Shown here: piece after piece, positions 46,395 to 56,238 of the stretch
Position numbering within the stretch: position 1 is the first letter of the stretch
Layout of the letters: each line of letters opens with the position of its first letter
Source: Aquimarina sp. Aq78
Lineage (GTDB): Bacteria > Bacteroidota > Bacteroidia > Flavobacteriales > Flavobacteriaceae
NCBI RefSeq assembly: GCF_900299525.1
Contig: NZ_OMKA01000023.1
Coordinates: 248,001 to 312,000, forward strand
Length of the DNA stretch: 64,000 nucleotides
Direction of reading: 5' to 3'
The notes under the pieces: generated by a model
Told to the model about the DNA's origin: nothing
The model's input: the letters and a program-made list of their open reading frames with translations, nothing else
Database searches by the model: none
Position numbers and translations under genes: made by a program

Positions 46395-47141
46395 ATGAAT
46401 CTTACATTAAAAATATGGCGTCAAAGTGATGCTGATTCCAAAGGAAAGTTAGTAGACTATAAAATTTCTGGAATAGAAGGAGACATGTCTTTTTTAGAAA
46501 TGTTAGACGTGTTAAATGAAGACTTGATCAATAAAGGGGAGGAGCCTGTAGTTTTTGATCATGATTGTAGAGAAGGGATCTGCGGAGCCTGTTCGTTACA
46601 AATCAATGGAGAACCTCATGGGCCGGATCGTTTAGTGACTACCTGTCAATTGCATATGCGTAAGTTTAACAATGGAGATACTATTTATATAGAGCCGTTT
46701 AGAGCAAAAGCATTTCCTGTAGTAAAGGATTTAATGGTAGACCGCTCTTCTTTTGAGCGTATACAGCATGCAGGAGGGTATATTTCTGTTAATACTTCAG
46801 GAAATACACAAGATGCAAATGCTATTCCTATTCGTAAAGAAGATGCAGACGAGGCTATGGATGCAGCAACTTGTATCGGTTGTGGTGCTTGTGTAGCTGC
46901 ATGTAAAAATGCTTCGGCTATGTTATTTACTTCGGCTAAAGTTTCGCAATTTGCATTGCTACCACAAGGTCAGGTAGAAGCTACAGAACGTGTACTGGCA
47001 ATGGTAAACCAAATGGATGAAGAAGGATTTGGTAACTGTACCAATACTGGTGCTTGTGAAATCGAATGTCCTAAAGGGATATCATTAGAAAATATAGCAC
47101 GAATGAATCGTGAATATTTAAAGGCAAGTATGAAAGGATAA
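46395..47141 (+). CDS. sdhB: Succinate dehydrogenase iron-sulfur subunit
   Basis: This 248-aa subunit has the [2Fe-2S] motif [12 protein letters not shown] with a later Cys in TTCQLH, and two further clusters bound by [14 protein letters not shown] and [17 protein letters not shown]. It carries electrons from the flavin to the membrane haems. It is the last gene of the operon and is followed by a strong terminator. Confidence 0.96.
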   Translation: MNLTLKIWRQSDADSKGKLVDYKISGIEGDMSFLEMLDVLNEDLINKGEEPVVFDHDCREGICGACSLQINGEPHGPDRLVTTCQLHMRKFNNGDTIYIEPFRAKAFPVVKDLMVDRSSFERIQHAGGYISVNTSGNTQDANAIPIRKEDADEAMDAATCIGCGACVAACKNASAMLFTSAKVSQFALLPQGQVEATERVLAMVNQMDEEGFGNCTNTGACEIECPKGISLENIARMNREYLKASMKG

Positions 47142-47167
47142 TCACTTTGCTTTAAGTTATAAAATAG

Positions 47168-47198
47168 AAACCGAGGTATATGGTACTTCGGTTTTTTT
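47168..47198 (+). terminator. Terminator after sdhCAB
   Basis: An 11-bp stem (47168-47178 with 47184-47194, one G-U pair) with a 5-nt loop ends in a run of T. It lies 27 nt after the sdhB stop. Confidence 0.85.
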
Positions 47199-47397
47199 AT
47201 GAAATAATTTTTTCAGGATATTGATAATATGCTATTTGATATTAGTTGTTGGGTTCGATTAGCCATTTTTGGGCGGTTAAAGATGGATTTAAGCCAGTTT
47301 CTTAATATATTGAAGGATTACTCTTAATTCCACAAAAAACAATTATAGAGATCGCAAGAATCATTTCCTGAATACCAAACTTATTTAATACATGAAT

Positions 47398-49791
47398 TTA
47401 TTCATTGATTACTTGGGATTGGATAGATGTATTGTCTAATGTGAGTGTGGTATCAATTTTTTTCTCCTGATACTCTTCTATTGCAAACCCTTTTTTAATA
47501 ACAACAGCATCATTTATTACAAATGGTTTAGGCATCATATTTTTATTTCTCGACGGGATTGAGAAATGCTCATTAGTAAGTAAATCATATGAGGATTCAT
47601 ATAAAACAAATTTCGGTAATGAGTCCTTATGAAACTGCATTTGTAATTCTAGTGGTTGATTTTTACTTACATGATAAGTAAGCAGGTTTTGACCCCATCT
47701 TTTTGTAAATGCATTATAGGTTTTGCCATCAGAGTAGTCAAAATCTACTGCTGTTTCACCATTAACTCGTAAAGCGTCAAAATTAAACAAGGTTTCGGTA
47801 TATAAATCAACTCTTTGGATATCTCGCTGAGGTGCAATACACAACTCCAGATGTCTCAGGTTTCCGATTATAGTATCTTTACTGATGTCTAATTTTGGTT
47901 GACCAATACTCTTGATAGGTGCCTGATTGGCATAAGCAAAAGACCTTCTGTATTTACTTTGTAGTGTGTTTGCATTATAAGTTTCGGCAATGTTTTCTTC
48001 TGGATTGATATAATTTTGTGTCCAGGAATCAAGAATATTATCATAAGAAGCCCAAACGGCCTTATTTTGATCGGTATCCAAGATATAGACAAGACTATTA
48101 GGTTTTTGTCGTTTTTCGGTAAAGTCTGATTTTATATGAGCAGCAATAAAGAAAACTAAACTTAGAAGAAGACATAAATTGCCAAATAGTTTTTTTCTTT
48201 TGTAGAATCCAAATACTGGGATTAATGCGCCAAACAACAGTACTGACAATACAGAAGAGACAAAAAGAATCTTTAAGCCTAAAGCCACGGGAAAAGATAC
48301 AATAAAAGGAGATACGATAAAGATAGCTGGTAGTGCCAAAACAACCATTAATATTGGATTAGGTCTTTTTTGCCGAATAAGAACAACTAATGATATCAAT
48401 CCAAATAATGCAATGATTATAAAATAACTTGCACCTTTAAGGTATACGGCCGCCAGGGTACAAATAATTAACCAAATAAACAATGGACCTATGAGTAAAC
48501 TAGCTTGATTTTTACTTTTACTAAACCGGGCATATATCTTAAAGCAAATGGCTATAGATAATAAAACAAAGACAGCAATATACTGATAGCCATTATAAGT
48601 AAATCCATGTTGAATTTCATTATAATGAGGATAGATAACCTTAATCAACTGCCACCCTCCAACAGTTAAACCTCCTGCAAGTATAAGGCATAAAAGGAAA
48701 GCACCTAATCCTACTAAAACTTCTCTGAAATCTATTCGATATGCAAATTTTCCATAAAAAATTAATCCTATAAATAAGATAATTGCAATTATCAATAAGA
48801 TGTATATCCAACTAAAAGGATATTTAACAAGATTAAAAATTGGAGCATTAAAATAAATATAATCCCGATCAGATTTAAGGGTATTCAGATCGACTTCAGA
48901 AAAGTAGGAGAGTAGAGGCATGAGATAACTCCCTTGATGCTGTAATGTGTTTAGATCTAGATTTTGCCATGTGTCATTGGCTGTATGATAATCAAAATGA
49001 TCATCGATAAAAGCAAAGTTGAACCCTTCGATATTCCCTTGTTCTCTTAAAACTGTAAGATCGGTATCATTAGGTAGCATTTTGTAAATGCTATAAGCAA
49101 GAGAATTAGTAACAGGATATTTTACACCAGCTTTAGAGAATTCACTAATCATTTTTCCATTCTTACCATTAGTTTCTATAAGCATATAAGAATTACCGCC
49201 ACTTCCTCTGGCTTCAAAATTAAGAGCAAGTCCAACATCTTTGGCTGAGGGATGCTTTTTCATAAAAAGATTCGCCCCATTAAGTCCAAGCTCCTCTCCA
49301 TCAGTTATACAAATGATAATATCATTTTTTGGAACTTTATTGGTAGCCAAATATGCTCTGATTCCTTCAAGTATAGTTGCAACACCACTACCAGCATCAC
49401 TAGCACCATATGAAGAATGTGGAGAACTGTCATAATGAGACATGAGGACTAACGACTTTGTAGAATTGCTTCCTTTAATCTTTGCAATAATATTTTTAGG
49501 TTTGCCTATTGTTCCTCCGTCAGAAATAGAAATACCTTCTTGAATTTCGGGCTGCAGTCCCAGTTTTTTTAATTCATTCAGGATATATGTTTTCGTTTCT
49601 TCATGTGCAGAACTACCCAGATAATGGCATTCTTTAGAGATGTTTTTTACATGTTCTAAAGCACGAAGTGTAGAAAATTCCTGTTTAGAGGTCTTGAGAT
49701 CTGTTATTTTTTGTGGTTTACTGCTGTAAAATGTGTAAGCTAATGAAATAAAAATGAGGAGTAACGTAAGTAAAGAGGGAAACTTTCGCAT
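47398..49791 (-). CDS. M28-family metallopeptidase with C-terminal membrane domain
   Basis: This 797-aa protein has a membrane anchor at 7-25, a zinc aminopeptidase domain (about 85-300) with metal ligands in MSHYDSSP, GASDAGSG and TDGEELG, and about nine membrane helices in the middle (about 325-570), followed by a soluble C-terminal domain of about 210 residues. This layout matches the ER-aminopeptidase-1-like (Fxna type) group of M28 in Bacteroidota. I chose the ATG at 49791 over a longer frame to 49881 because the MRKFPSLLTLLL signal anchor begins there. The physiological substrate is unknown. Confidence 0.87.
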   Translation of the reverse strand: MRKFPSLLTLLLIFISLAYTFYSSKPQKITDLKTSKQEFSTLRALEHVKNISKECHYLGSSAHEETKTYILNELKKLGLQPEIQEGISISDGGTIGKPKNIIAKIKGSNSTKSLVLMSHYDSSPHSSYGASDAGSGVATILEGIRAYLATNKVPKNDIIICITDGEELGLNGANLFMKKHPSAKDVGLALNFEARGSGGNSYMLIETNGKNGKMISEFSKAGVKYPVTNSLAYSIYKMLPNDTDLTVLREQGNIEGFNFAFIDDHFDYHTANDTWQNLDLNTLQHQGSYLMPLLSYFSEVDLNTLKSDRDYIYFNAPIFNLVKYPFSWIYILLIIAIILFIGLIFYGKFAYRIDFREVLVGLGAFLLCLILAGGLTVGGWQLIKVIYPHYNEIQHGFTYNGYQYIAVFVLLSIAICFKIYARFSKSKNQASLLIGPLFIWLIICTLAAVYLKGASYFIIIALFGLISLVVLIRQKRPNPILMVVLALPAIFIVSPFIVSFPVALGLKILFVSSVLSVLLFGALIPVFGFYKRKKLFGNLCLLLSLVFFIAAHIKSDFTEKRQKPNSLVYILDTDQNKAVWASYDNILDSWTQNYINPEENIAETYNANTLQSKYRRSFAYANQAPIKSIGQPKLDISKDTIIGNLRHLELCIAPQRDIQRVDLYTETLFNFDALRVNGETAVDFDYSDGKTYNAFTKRWGQNLLTYHVSKNQPLELQMQFHKDSLPKFVLYESSYDLLTNEHFSIPSRNKNMMPKPFVINDAVVIKKGFAIEEYQEKKIDTTLTLDNTSIQSQVINE

Positions 49792-49949
49792 GTGTGAGTA
49801 TTGATTTAGGCTAAAGGTAAGAAATAAGCTACAATTATTAAAAATATACCTTCCGAAATGATAATTGATGATTTCATTCAATAGTTAAAAAATGTTACTG
49901 ATAAAGGTATAAAAATTAGATTTTAATTACATTAAAATTAAAGTCTAAC

Positions 49950-49980
49950 TTGAATAAGTTGTTGTAAATCACTATATTTA
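49950..49980 (+). promoter_or_regulatory. Possible promoter of the CBS gene
   Basis: TTG at 49950-49952 and TATATTTA at 49973-49980 have a 20-nt spacer. The second box has one mismatch to TAnnTTTG. The ATG at 50005 follows after 24 nt. Confidence 0.35.
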
Positions 49981-50004
49981 AGATTCACTAAATCATTAGA
50001 TATT

Positions 50005-50475
50005 ATGGGAATAATCAGTTTTCAAGGAGCTCGCTCTAAGACGAAGAAGCAGGATGAGACACTTATAAAAGTCTCGGATTATATGACAAGAGATTTGATT
50101 ACATTTAGTCCTGATCAACCAGTTATGGAAGTTATCGAGGCATTAGTAAAGCATAAAATATCAGGAGGACCTGTGGTTGACGATAATAATCAATTATTAG
50201 GTGTTATTTCTGAAGGTGATTGTATCAAACAATTAAATGAAAGTCGTTATTATAATATGCCTATTGAGGATGCTAGAGTAGAAAAGTTTATGGCTAAAAA
50301 TGTAGAAACAATAGATGGTAATCTCAATATTTTTGATGCAGCAAATAAGTTTTTACAGACCAAAAGAAGACGCTTTCCTATTCTGGAAGATGGTAAACTA
50401 GTTGGGCAAATTAGTCAAAAAGATGTAATGAAAGCAGCATTGAAAATGAATAGCCAAAATTGGAGAAATCGCTAA
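50005..50475 (+). CDS. CBS-pair domain protein
   Basis: This 156-aa protein is a tandem CBS pair: VSDYMTRDLITFSPDQPVMEVIE, SGGPVVDDNNQLLGVISEGD, then VEKFMAKNVETIDGNLNIFDAANK and RRFPILEDGKLVGQISQKD. Stand-alone CBS pairs bind adenine nucleotides and act as energy sensors, usually through a partner protein. No partner gene is adjacent. It appears to be a single-gene unit. Confidence 0.88.
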   Translation: MGIISFQGARSKTKKQDETLIKVSDYMTRDLITFSPDQPVMEVIEALVKHKISGGPVVDDNNQLLGVISEGDCIKQLNESRYYNMPIEDARVEKFMAKNVETIDGNLNIFDAANKFLQTKRRRFPILEDGKLVGQISQKDVMKAALKMNSQNWRNR

Positions 50476-50516
50476 TCAATATTATCAGAAGCTAAGAATA
50501 ACGGATTTAATAATTC

Positions 50517-51071
50517 TTATTTTTTATCAGAACCCGTTATTCTTGTTTCGAAACCATCAATACTAAAAGCATTCTTTTCTTTTTGATAATTTTCTAATCG
50601 CTCTTCTCCTTGTTTTTCAGACCAGGATTTTAATTGTGTTCTTTCTTCTTTAAAATCCATAAACGGAACAGCATATCCGCAAGAGGTTTGTACCATATCT
50701 ACATACATTTCAATAATTTGTCGAGAACCAATGATCTTAGGAAATAGATGAATATAGTTATGATATGTTTCATCTTGTTTATGAAATATACTGGCAGTTC
50801 CGTATAATCTCAAGATTAAGGGTTTTGCTTCAAAAGCACAGAATAGAATAGTCATTCTATTATTTTTTATTACATGAGCGGCAGTTTCATTTCCACTTCC
50901 TGTAAGATTAAGCCAAACAATTTTGTTTGGTCCAATAACCCGAAATGTATCCATTCCCTTGGGGGAAATATTAACTCGTCCTTCATTGGCTGCGGTTCCT
51001 ACAAAGAAAACTTTTTGTTTTGCTATAAATTCTTTTAATTCTGAGCTTATCTCGGTTAGTATTTTTGCCAT
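50517..51071 (-). CDS. Pyridoxamine 5'-phosphate oxidase family protein
   Basis: This 184-aa protein has the split-barrel flavin-binding fold: VFFVGTAANEGRVNISPKGMDTFRV at the start, a KIVWLNLTGSGNETAAHV helix and a MTILFCAF strand. The motif SPKGxDxFRV is typical of a Bacteroidota group with a PPOX fold and no known substrate. It lies 38 nt after the converging CBS gene and may share a transcript with the zinc-ribbon gene upstream. Confidence 0.85.
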   Translation of the reverse strand: MAKILTEISSELKEFIAKQKVFFVGTAANEGRVNISPKGMDTFRVIGPNKIVWLNLTGSGNETAAHVIKNNRMTILFCAFEAKPLILRLYGTASIFHKQDETYHNYIHLFPKIIGSRQIIEMYVDMVQTSCGYAVPFMDFKEERTQLKSWSEKQGEERLENYQKEKNAFSIDGFETRITGSDKK

Positions 51072-51130
51072 TTTCTTAAGGTTATAATCTATTTATCCTG
51101 GGTAAGTGATTCCCAGAAAATAGGATTATT

Positions 51131-51478
51131 TTAATTTCTTTTTACAATCGCATAAAAATCATTCTCTAGCGGGAGGTATCCCTGATCATATATAAAATAA
51201 TAGGTATTTCCGGTTTTAGTAACATAAATACTGGTAAAATGCTGAAAATCAAAGCCCATAGTCATTAGCTTTGTTTTGGTGGTTTTAGTCTTATCTTTTG
51301 GGTTTAATTCTTCAAGAATTCGATAGTTTTTGCGTAACAAGTTATTGATATTGCGTATCAGGTTTTTGCTATCCTTGTTAAGCTGATTGTTATATGCATT
51401 ACGACAATAATCACTGCAGAATTTTTTATCTGCTCTACCAATGATTTTGTCACCACATACCGGACATTCTTTTTGCAT
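51131..51478 (-). CDS. Small zinc-ribbon protein (DUF2116-like)
   Basis: This 115-aa protein has four Cys in CPVCGDKI and CSDYCRNAYNN, a treble-clef or zinc-ribbon, and then a short helix-rich and beta part ending in FYAIVKRN. The N-terminal motif matches DUF2116-type proteins. Function is unknown. Confidence 0.8.
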   Translation of the reverse strand: MQKECPVCGDKIIGRADKKFCSDYCRNAYNNQLNKDSKNLIRNINNLLRKNYRILEELNPKDKTKTTKTKLMTMGFDFQHFTSIYVTKTGNTYYFIYDQGYLPLENDFYAIVKRN

Positions 51479-51542
51479 TTAAAAAAGTATTTGATGTTGA
51501 AGATACAATAAATATCCGTTTACAAATGATTAATATAAGGTA

Positions 51543-52445
51543 TTAAAAGAAAATATCTTGTGCTAATCTGTAGGTGTTGGCGTGTGCTTCTATAATGGTT
51601 TTGATATCTGGAGAATAGCCACCTCCCATAGAGCACATTACTGGGATGTCAAGATCCTTGCATGTCTGAAGTACAAATCTGTCACGTTCTGCACAACCAG
51701 ACAGAGTACACCCTAATTTTCCTAATTTATCGGTAGATAAGATGTCTACACCACTCAAATAATACATAAAATCAGGTTTCTGGTCATTGATGAGTTGAGG
51801 AAGAGTTTCTTTTAGGATTCTTAAGTATTCGTGATCTTCGGTTTGATTGGGGAGTTCAATATCCAGATCTGATTTTTCTTTTTTAAATGGATAATTGTTT
51901 GCTCCATGCATCGAGAACGTGAATACAGTATCATCATTTTCGAATATTTCTGCGGTTCCGTTACCTTGGTGTACATCAAGATCTACGATCAAAACTTTTT
52001 TCACCAAATTATGTTGTAAAAGATATCGTGCTCCAATGGCTTGATCATTTAGTAGGCAAAATGCTTCACCACGATCTGTATATGCATGATGAGTACCGCC
52101 AGCAATATTCATAGCGATACCATATTGTATGGCATATTCTGAAGCTTTAATCGTACCATCGGTGATAATCATTTCACGATCAATGAGCTCTTTTGATAAC
52201 GGAAAACCAATTTTTCGAGCTGTTTTGGGATCTAATGATAATTCGATAAGACTTGTATAATAGTCTTTTGTGTGGACTGTTAGAATAGGTGCTGCATCTG
52301 CGATATTAGGGGTAAAGAAATTCTCTTCTTTACAGGTTCCTTCATAAAGTAATTGTTTAGGTAATAGCTCGTATTTAACCATCGGGAATCGATGCTTTTC
52401 TGGTAAAGGATGAGTATAAATTGGGTGATATGCTATTTTAAGCAT
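51543..52445 (-). CDS. HDAC-family deacetylase
   Basis: This 300-aa protein has the class I/IV histone-deacetylase fold: GGTHHAYTDRGEAFCLLND holds the catalytic His pair, VLIVDLDVHQGNGTAEIF the zinc-binding Asp-His, and GVDILSTDKLG the second Asp. Bacterial members deacetylate acetylated polyamines, acetoin-related compounds or proteins. Five nt separate it from the stop of metG on the same strand, so it is probably in one transcript with metG. Confidence 0.9.
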   Translation of the reverse strand: MLKIAYHPIYTHPLPEKHRFPMVKYELLPKQLLYEGTCKEENFFTPNIADAAPILTVHTKDYYTSLIELSLDPKTARKIGFPLSKELIDREMIITDGTIKASEYAIQYGIAMNIAGGTHHAYTDRGEAFCLLNDQAIGARYLLQHNLVKKVLIVDLDVHQGNGTAEIFENDDTVFTFSMHGANNYPFKKEKSDLDIELPNQTEDHEYLRILKETLPQLINDQKPDFMYYLSGVDILSTDKLGKLGCTLSGCAERDRFVLQTCKDLDIPVMCSMGGGYSPDIKTIIEAHANTYRLAQDIFF

Positions 52446-52450
52446 ATAAC

Positions 52451-54517
52451 TTAACTAACAATTGCCCCAGAATTCACACCATCCTCATCAGGATTTAGAA
52501 ATACCAGTTTCCCTTCTGGAGTCTCTGTCATTAAGATCATTCCTTCACTTTCTACACCTCTCAATGCTCTTGGAGCAAGGTTAACCAGAACCGTTACCTT
52601 TTTACCTACAATTTCCTCTGGAGAAAAGTGTTCTGCTATACCTGAAACGATCGTTCTGATATTAATTCCTGTATCTACTTTAAGTACTAAAAGCTTTTTG
52701 GCTTTAGGCATTTTCTCAGCTTCGATGATAGTCCCAACACGGATATCCAATTTGGTGAAATCATCAAAAGTTGCTGTGTCTTTTTGTGGTTCTACCACTT
52801 TATTTTCAGCTTCGTTAGCTTTTTTAGTTGCTTCCAATTTATCTAATTGTTTTTGGATTTCAACATCTTCGATTTTAGAGAATAACAATTCTCCTTTTTC
52901 GATTTGATGTCCTGCCGGAAGAAGTACTTCTTTTGTTGCAACTTCATTCCATGTAGATTCTTGATCAAGTCTCGAAAAGCCAAGGATTGATTTTAATTTT
53001 CTTGAAGTGAATGGTAGAAATGGCTCTGATAGTGTAGCTAATGCAGATGCAATTTGCAATGCAACATACATAATAGTTTTGGTACGCTCTTCGTCTGTTT
53101 TAATCAATTTCCAAGGTTCTTCGTCTGCCAGATATTTGTTCCCTAATCGAGCGACATTTAGTAATTCCTGGCTGGCTTCTCTAAATCGATATCGTTCTAT
53201 AGAACTCGAGATAACCGCAGGATAGGCTTTAAGTTCTGCTAAGGTTTGCTCATCAACTTCAGAAAAAGCGCCCGGTAATGGTATTACACCATTATAATAT
53301 TTATTAGTCAATACAACTACTCGATTGATAAAGTTTCCGAATATGGCTACCAATTCATTGTTATTTCGAGCCTGAAAATCTTTCCAGGTAAAGTCATTGT
53401 CTTTAGTTTCGGGAGCGTTGGCAGTTAATGCGTATCGTAATACGTCCTGTTGATCAGGAAATTCTTCAAGATATTCATGTAACCAGACTGCCCAGTTTTT
53501 TGATGTAGAGAGTTTATTACCTTCAAGATTTAAAAACTCATTAGCAGGCACGTTTTCGGGGAGTATATAACTTCCTTCCGCTTTGAGCATACTAGGGAAA
53601 ATAATACAGTGAAAAACTATATTATCTTTTCCTATAAAATGAACTAATTTGGTGTTCTTATCTTTCCAGTAGGGTTCCCAGTCTTTTCCTTCTTGTGCTG
53701 CCCATTCTTTGGTAGAAGAGATATATCCTATAGGAGCATCAAACCATACATACAGTACTTTTCCTTCTGCACCAGCTACCGGAACAGGAATTCCCCAATC
53801 CAAATCACGTGTTACTGCACGAGGGCGTAATCCATCATCTACCCAGGATTTGATTTGGCCATATACATTGGTTTTCCAATCTTTTTTATGCCCGTCGAGA
53901 ACCCATTCTCTTAAAAAACTCTCATATTGATCTAGTGGTAAAAACCAGTGTTTGGTTTGTTTTAGGATAGGCTCTGCACCAGAAATTGTTGATTTTGGAT
54001 TGATAAGATCTGTTGCATTAAGAGAACTACCACAATTTTCGCATTGATCACCATATGCTTCTTCGTGACCGCACTTAGGGCAAGTACCTACTACAAATCG
54101 ATCTGCCAGAAATTGATCAGCTTCTGGATCGTATAACTGTTCTGATGTTTCTTCAATAAACTTACCGTCATCGTATAATTTTTTGAAAAATTCTGAAGCG
54201 GTTTCATGATGAATAGGAGCAGAAGTTCTTGAGTAATTATCAAATGAAATTCCAAAATCATTAAAAGACTTTTTAATGATTGTATGGTACTTATCTATAA
54301 TTACTTGTGGTGAAACTCCTTCTTTTTTAGCTCGCATAGGGATAGCAGCGCCATGCTCATCACTACCACAAATAAAAGCAACATCATTGCCAGTCATTCT
54401 AAGGAAACGAGAGTAAATATCTGCTGGGATATAAACCCCTGCAAGGTGACCTATGTGAATAGGGCCATTGGTATATGGTAAAGCTGCTGTAATTGTATAT
54501 CTTCCCGTCGTGCTCAT
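52451..54517 (-). CDS. metG: Methionyl-tRNA synthetase
   Basis: This 688-aa enzyme has the HIGH-type motif in [14 protein letters not shown], the Cys4 zinc knuckle in [20 protein letters not shown], the KMSKS-equivalent KLSTS in [12 protein letters not shown], and a C-terminal tRNA-binding OB-fold (about 585-688: [18 protein letters not shown]). The frame extends 22 codons upstream, but the ATG at 54517 gives the conserved N-terminus. A long hairpin lies 48-92 nt before the start. The HDAC gene follows closely. Confidence 0.97.
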   Translation of the reverse strand: MSTTGRYTITAALPYTNGPIHIGHLAGVYIPADIYSRFLRMTGNDVAFICGSDEHGAAIPMRAKKEGVSPQVIIDKYHTIIKKSFNDFGISFDNYSRTSAPIHHETASEFFKKLYDDGKFIEETSEQLYDPEADQFLADRFVVGTCPKCGHEEAYGDQCENCGSSLNATDLINPKSTISGAEPILKQTKHWFLPLDQYESFLREWVLDGHKKDWKTNVYGQIKSWVDDGLRPRAVTRDLDWGIPVPVAGAEGKVLYVWFDAPIGYISSTKEWAAQEGKDWEPYWKDKNTKLVHFIGKDNIVFHCIIFPSMLKAEGSYILPENVPANEFLNLEGNKLSTSKNWAVWLHEYLEEFPDQQDVLRYALTANAPETKDNDFTWKDFQARNNNELVAIFGNFINRVVVLTNKYYNGVIPLPGAFSEVDEQTLAELKAYPAVISSSIERYRFREASQELLNVARLGNKYLADEEPWKLIKTDEERTKTIMYVALQIASALATLSEPFLPFTSRKLKSILGFSRLDQESTWNEVATKEVLLPAGHQIEKGELLFSKIEDVEIQKQLDKLEATKKANEAENKVVEPQKDTATFDDFTKLDIRVGTIIEAEKMPKAKKLLVLKVDTGINIRTIVSGIAEHFSPEEIVGKKVTVLVNLAPRALRGVESEGMILMTETPEGKLVFLNPDEDGVNSGAIVS

Positions 54518-54564
54518 AATGCTAAAAAATAAGGCACAAAGGTAATAAAAACACTTGCAAAATA

Positions 54565-54608
54565 TAACCCTTGCATCATCCAATTATTTTGAATGAATGC
54601 AAGGGTTA
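54565..54608 (-). terminator. Hairpin between DUF1501 gene and metG (terminator or metG leader element)
   Basis: TAACCCTTGCAT (54565-54576) and its exact reverse complement (54597-54608) form a 12-bp stem, and a further TCAT-x-CAA pair extends it inwards with one mismatch. On the - strand it lies 13 nt after the DUF1501 stop and is followed by T-rich sequence, so termination is likely. Its closeness to metG leaves open a leader function. Confidence 0.65.
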
Positions 54609-54620
54609 CATTAATCTATT

Positions 54621-56231
54621 TTATGAAATCAAAATTGATTTGCTATAATTACCATTATTGGTCTGAATCTGATATACATAAGGGCCAGTACTTAGCCTTG
54701 TATTTGCAGATAGTTTTACATCAATAACATGTTCTCCTTCTGTTAACACCTCATTTCTTAAGGTAGCTACTTTTTGTCCTATCACATTATAAAGTGCTAT
54801 ATCTACATGAGTGGTTTCTGGATTTGCAATATTTATATAGGTTTGACTGTCACTATAGGTAACAATATGGGTGATTCCTTCTCCATCGATAGGGATATTA
54901 GGATTAATACCAGAACAATTGAACCCTAAGTCTAAGGATTCAAAGGAGCCATCCAGAAGGACTCTTCCTACTGTGTTTTCATCAATACATAACCAATCTT
55001 TCATTACAGTAGCATAAACCTGCCTGAAATCTGTAGTGTTAAATACATTACCCCCGCGGGTTAAGTTTGATAAATCAGGATGTTCCCCAGCAAAACCGTT
55101 TCCGTTAAGGGCAGAACCAAAAAACATGGTTGGTGCTGCAGTACCATGATCTGTTCCCAGAGATCCATTTTCTCTAAATCGTCTGCCAAATTCAGACATA
55201 GTCATAGTAAGTACTTTATCATCCCATCCTGCTGCGGTAAGATCTTTATAGAAGTTACTTATGGCTTCAGAAAATGAATTAAGAAGCTCCTGGTGTCTTT
55301 GTATTTGATTGTTATGAGTGTCGAACCCACCTAAAGTCACTAAATATACTTTGGTTCCTAGGTTTCCTTTGATTAACCTGGAAATAATACTTAATTGTCT
55401 ACCCAGGCTATCATCGAGATACCCACCAAAATCAGTAGATCGTTCGTATGCTGCACTAATTACATCGGCATAAGTAAATGTAGTGTTTGTAACTTCTCTA
55501 AGATGTCTTACTCTGTCATCATAAGTACATTCTCCAAGACCATCTGTACTATACGACGTCCCGTTCTCTGCAATCTGTAGTAATCTTCTAGGATCAGAAA
55601 CGGCAAAAGAGAAATCATTCTCTGGCCCTTTAAAAATTAGGTTCCCTATACTTCCTATCTGTATAGAAGGAGGGCTGGCTGGTGGGTTAAAAATATAATC
55701 GGGGTAAATTTCCTGAAAATATCTTCCCATAAAACCAGTTCTATCTTCTTCTTCTAAGTTGGTATTGGCATAGATATCAGAACCTCTAAAGTGAGATAAA
55801 GATGAATCTTCGTAACCTACACCATGAACGACTCTCATTTGACCATCACCCCAAACACTTTCTAATTTGTTCATTGGTTTTGGCATAGCATAATCATCAT
55901 CAAGCGTAATGAATTCACTTGGAGGGATTTTTATAAGAGGTCTGGCATTGGCATAAATATCATAATCATAAACAGGTATAATGGTATTAAATCCATCATT
56001 ACCTCCTTGAAGTCTAACAAGAATTAGAATATTGTCATTTGGTGCCTGGCTAAGGGCTATTGATAAAGGGGAAGGTCGTGAAACCGAAAGGGGTGTGTTC
56101 CCCAACATCATTGATCCTCCACCAACAAGGCCTAATGCCTGAAGGAAAGATCTTCTGTTCCATTTTATATGGTCTTCTGTATTACAAGACCCATCTTTTT
56201 TTATATTCTGGGAGTGATTAGTTTCGCACAT
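54621..56231 (-). CDS. DUF1501 protein with Tat-like signal and T9SS sorting domain
   Basis: This 536-aa protein has a twin-arginine motif (RRSFLQ) followed by a hydrophobic stretch (residues about 24-45 of the mature frame), a DUF1501 domain with RLQGGNDGFNTIIP, YEDSSLSHFRGSD and SEFGRRFRENGSLGTDHG, and a ~80-residue C-terminal T9SS-type sorting domain ending SKSILIS. DUF1501 proteins resemble the alkaline phosphatase/sulfatase fold. I chose the ATG at 56231, which removes an overlap with the upstream gene. It forms a pair with the DUF1800 gene, which is a common arrangement in planctomycetes and Bacteroidota. Enzyme activity is unknown. Confidence 0.85.
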   Translation of the reverse strand: MCETNHSQNIKKDGSCNTEDHIKWNRRSFLQALGLVGGGSMMLGNTPLSVSRPSPLSIALSQAPNDNILILVRLQGGNDGFNTIIPVYDYDIYANARPLIKIPPSEFITLDDDYAMPKPMNKLESVWGDGQMRVVHGVGYEDSSLSHFRGSDIYANTNLEEEDRTGFMGRYFQEIYPDYIFNPPASPPSIQIGSIGNLIFKGPENDFSFAVSDPRRLLQIAENGTSYSTDGLGECTYDDRVRHLREVTNTTFTYADVISAAYERSTDFGGYLDDSLGRQLSIISRLIKGNLGTKVYLVTLGGFDTHNNQIQRHQELLNSFSEAISNFYKDLTAAGWDDKVLTMTMSEFGRRFRENGSLGTDHGTAAPTMFFGSALNGNGFAGEHPDLSNLTRGGNVFNTTDFRQVYATVMKDWLCIDENTVGRVLLDGSFESLDLGFNCSGINPNIPIDGEGITHIVTYSDSQTYINIANPETTHVDIALYNVIGQKVATLRNEVLTEGEHVIDVKLSANTRLSTGPYVYQIQTNNGNYSKSILIS

Positions 56232-56238
56232 AAGATTT

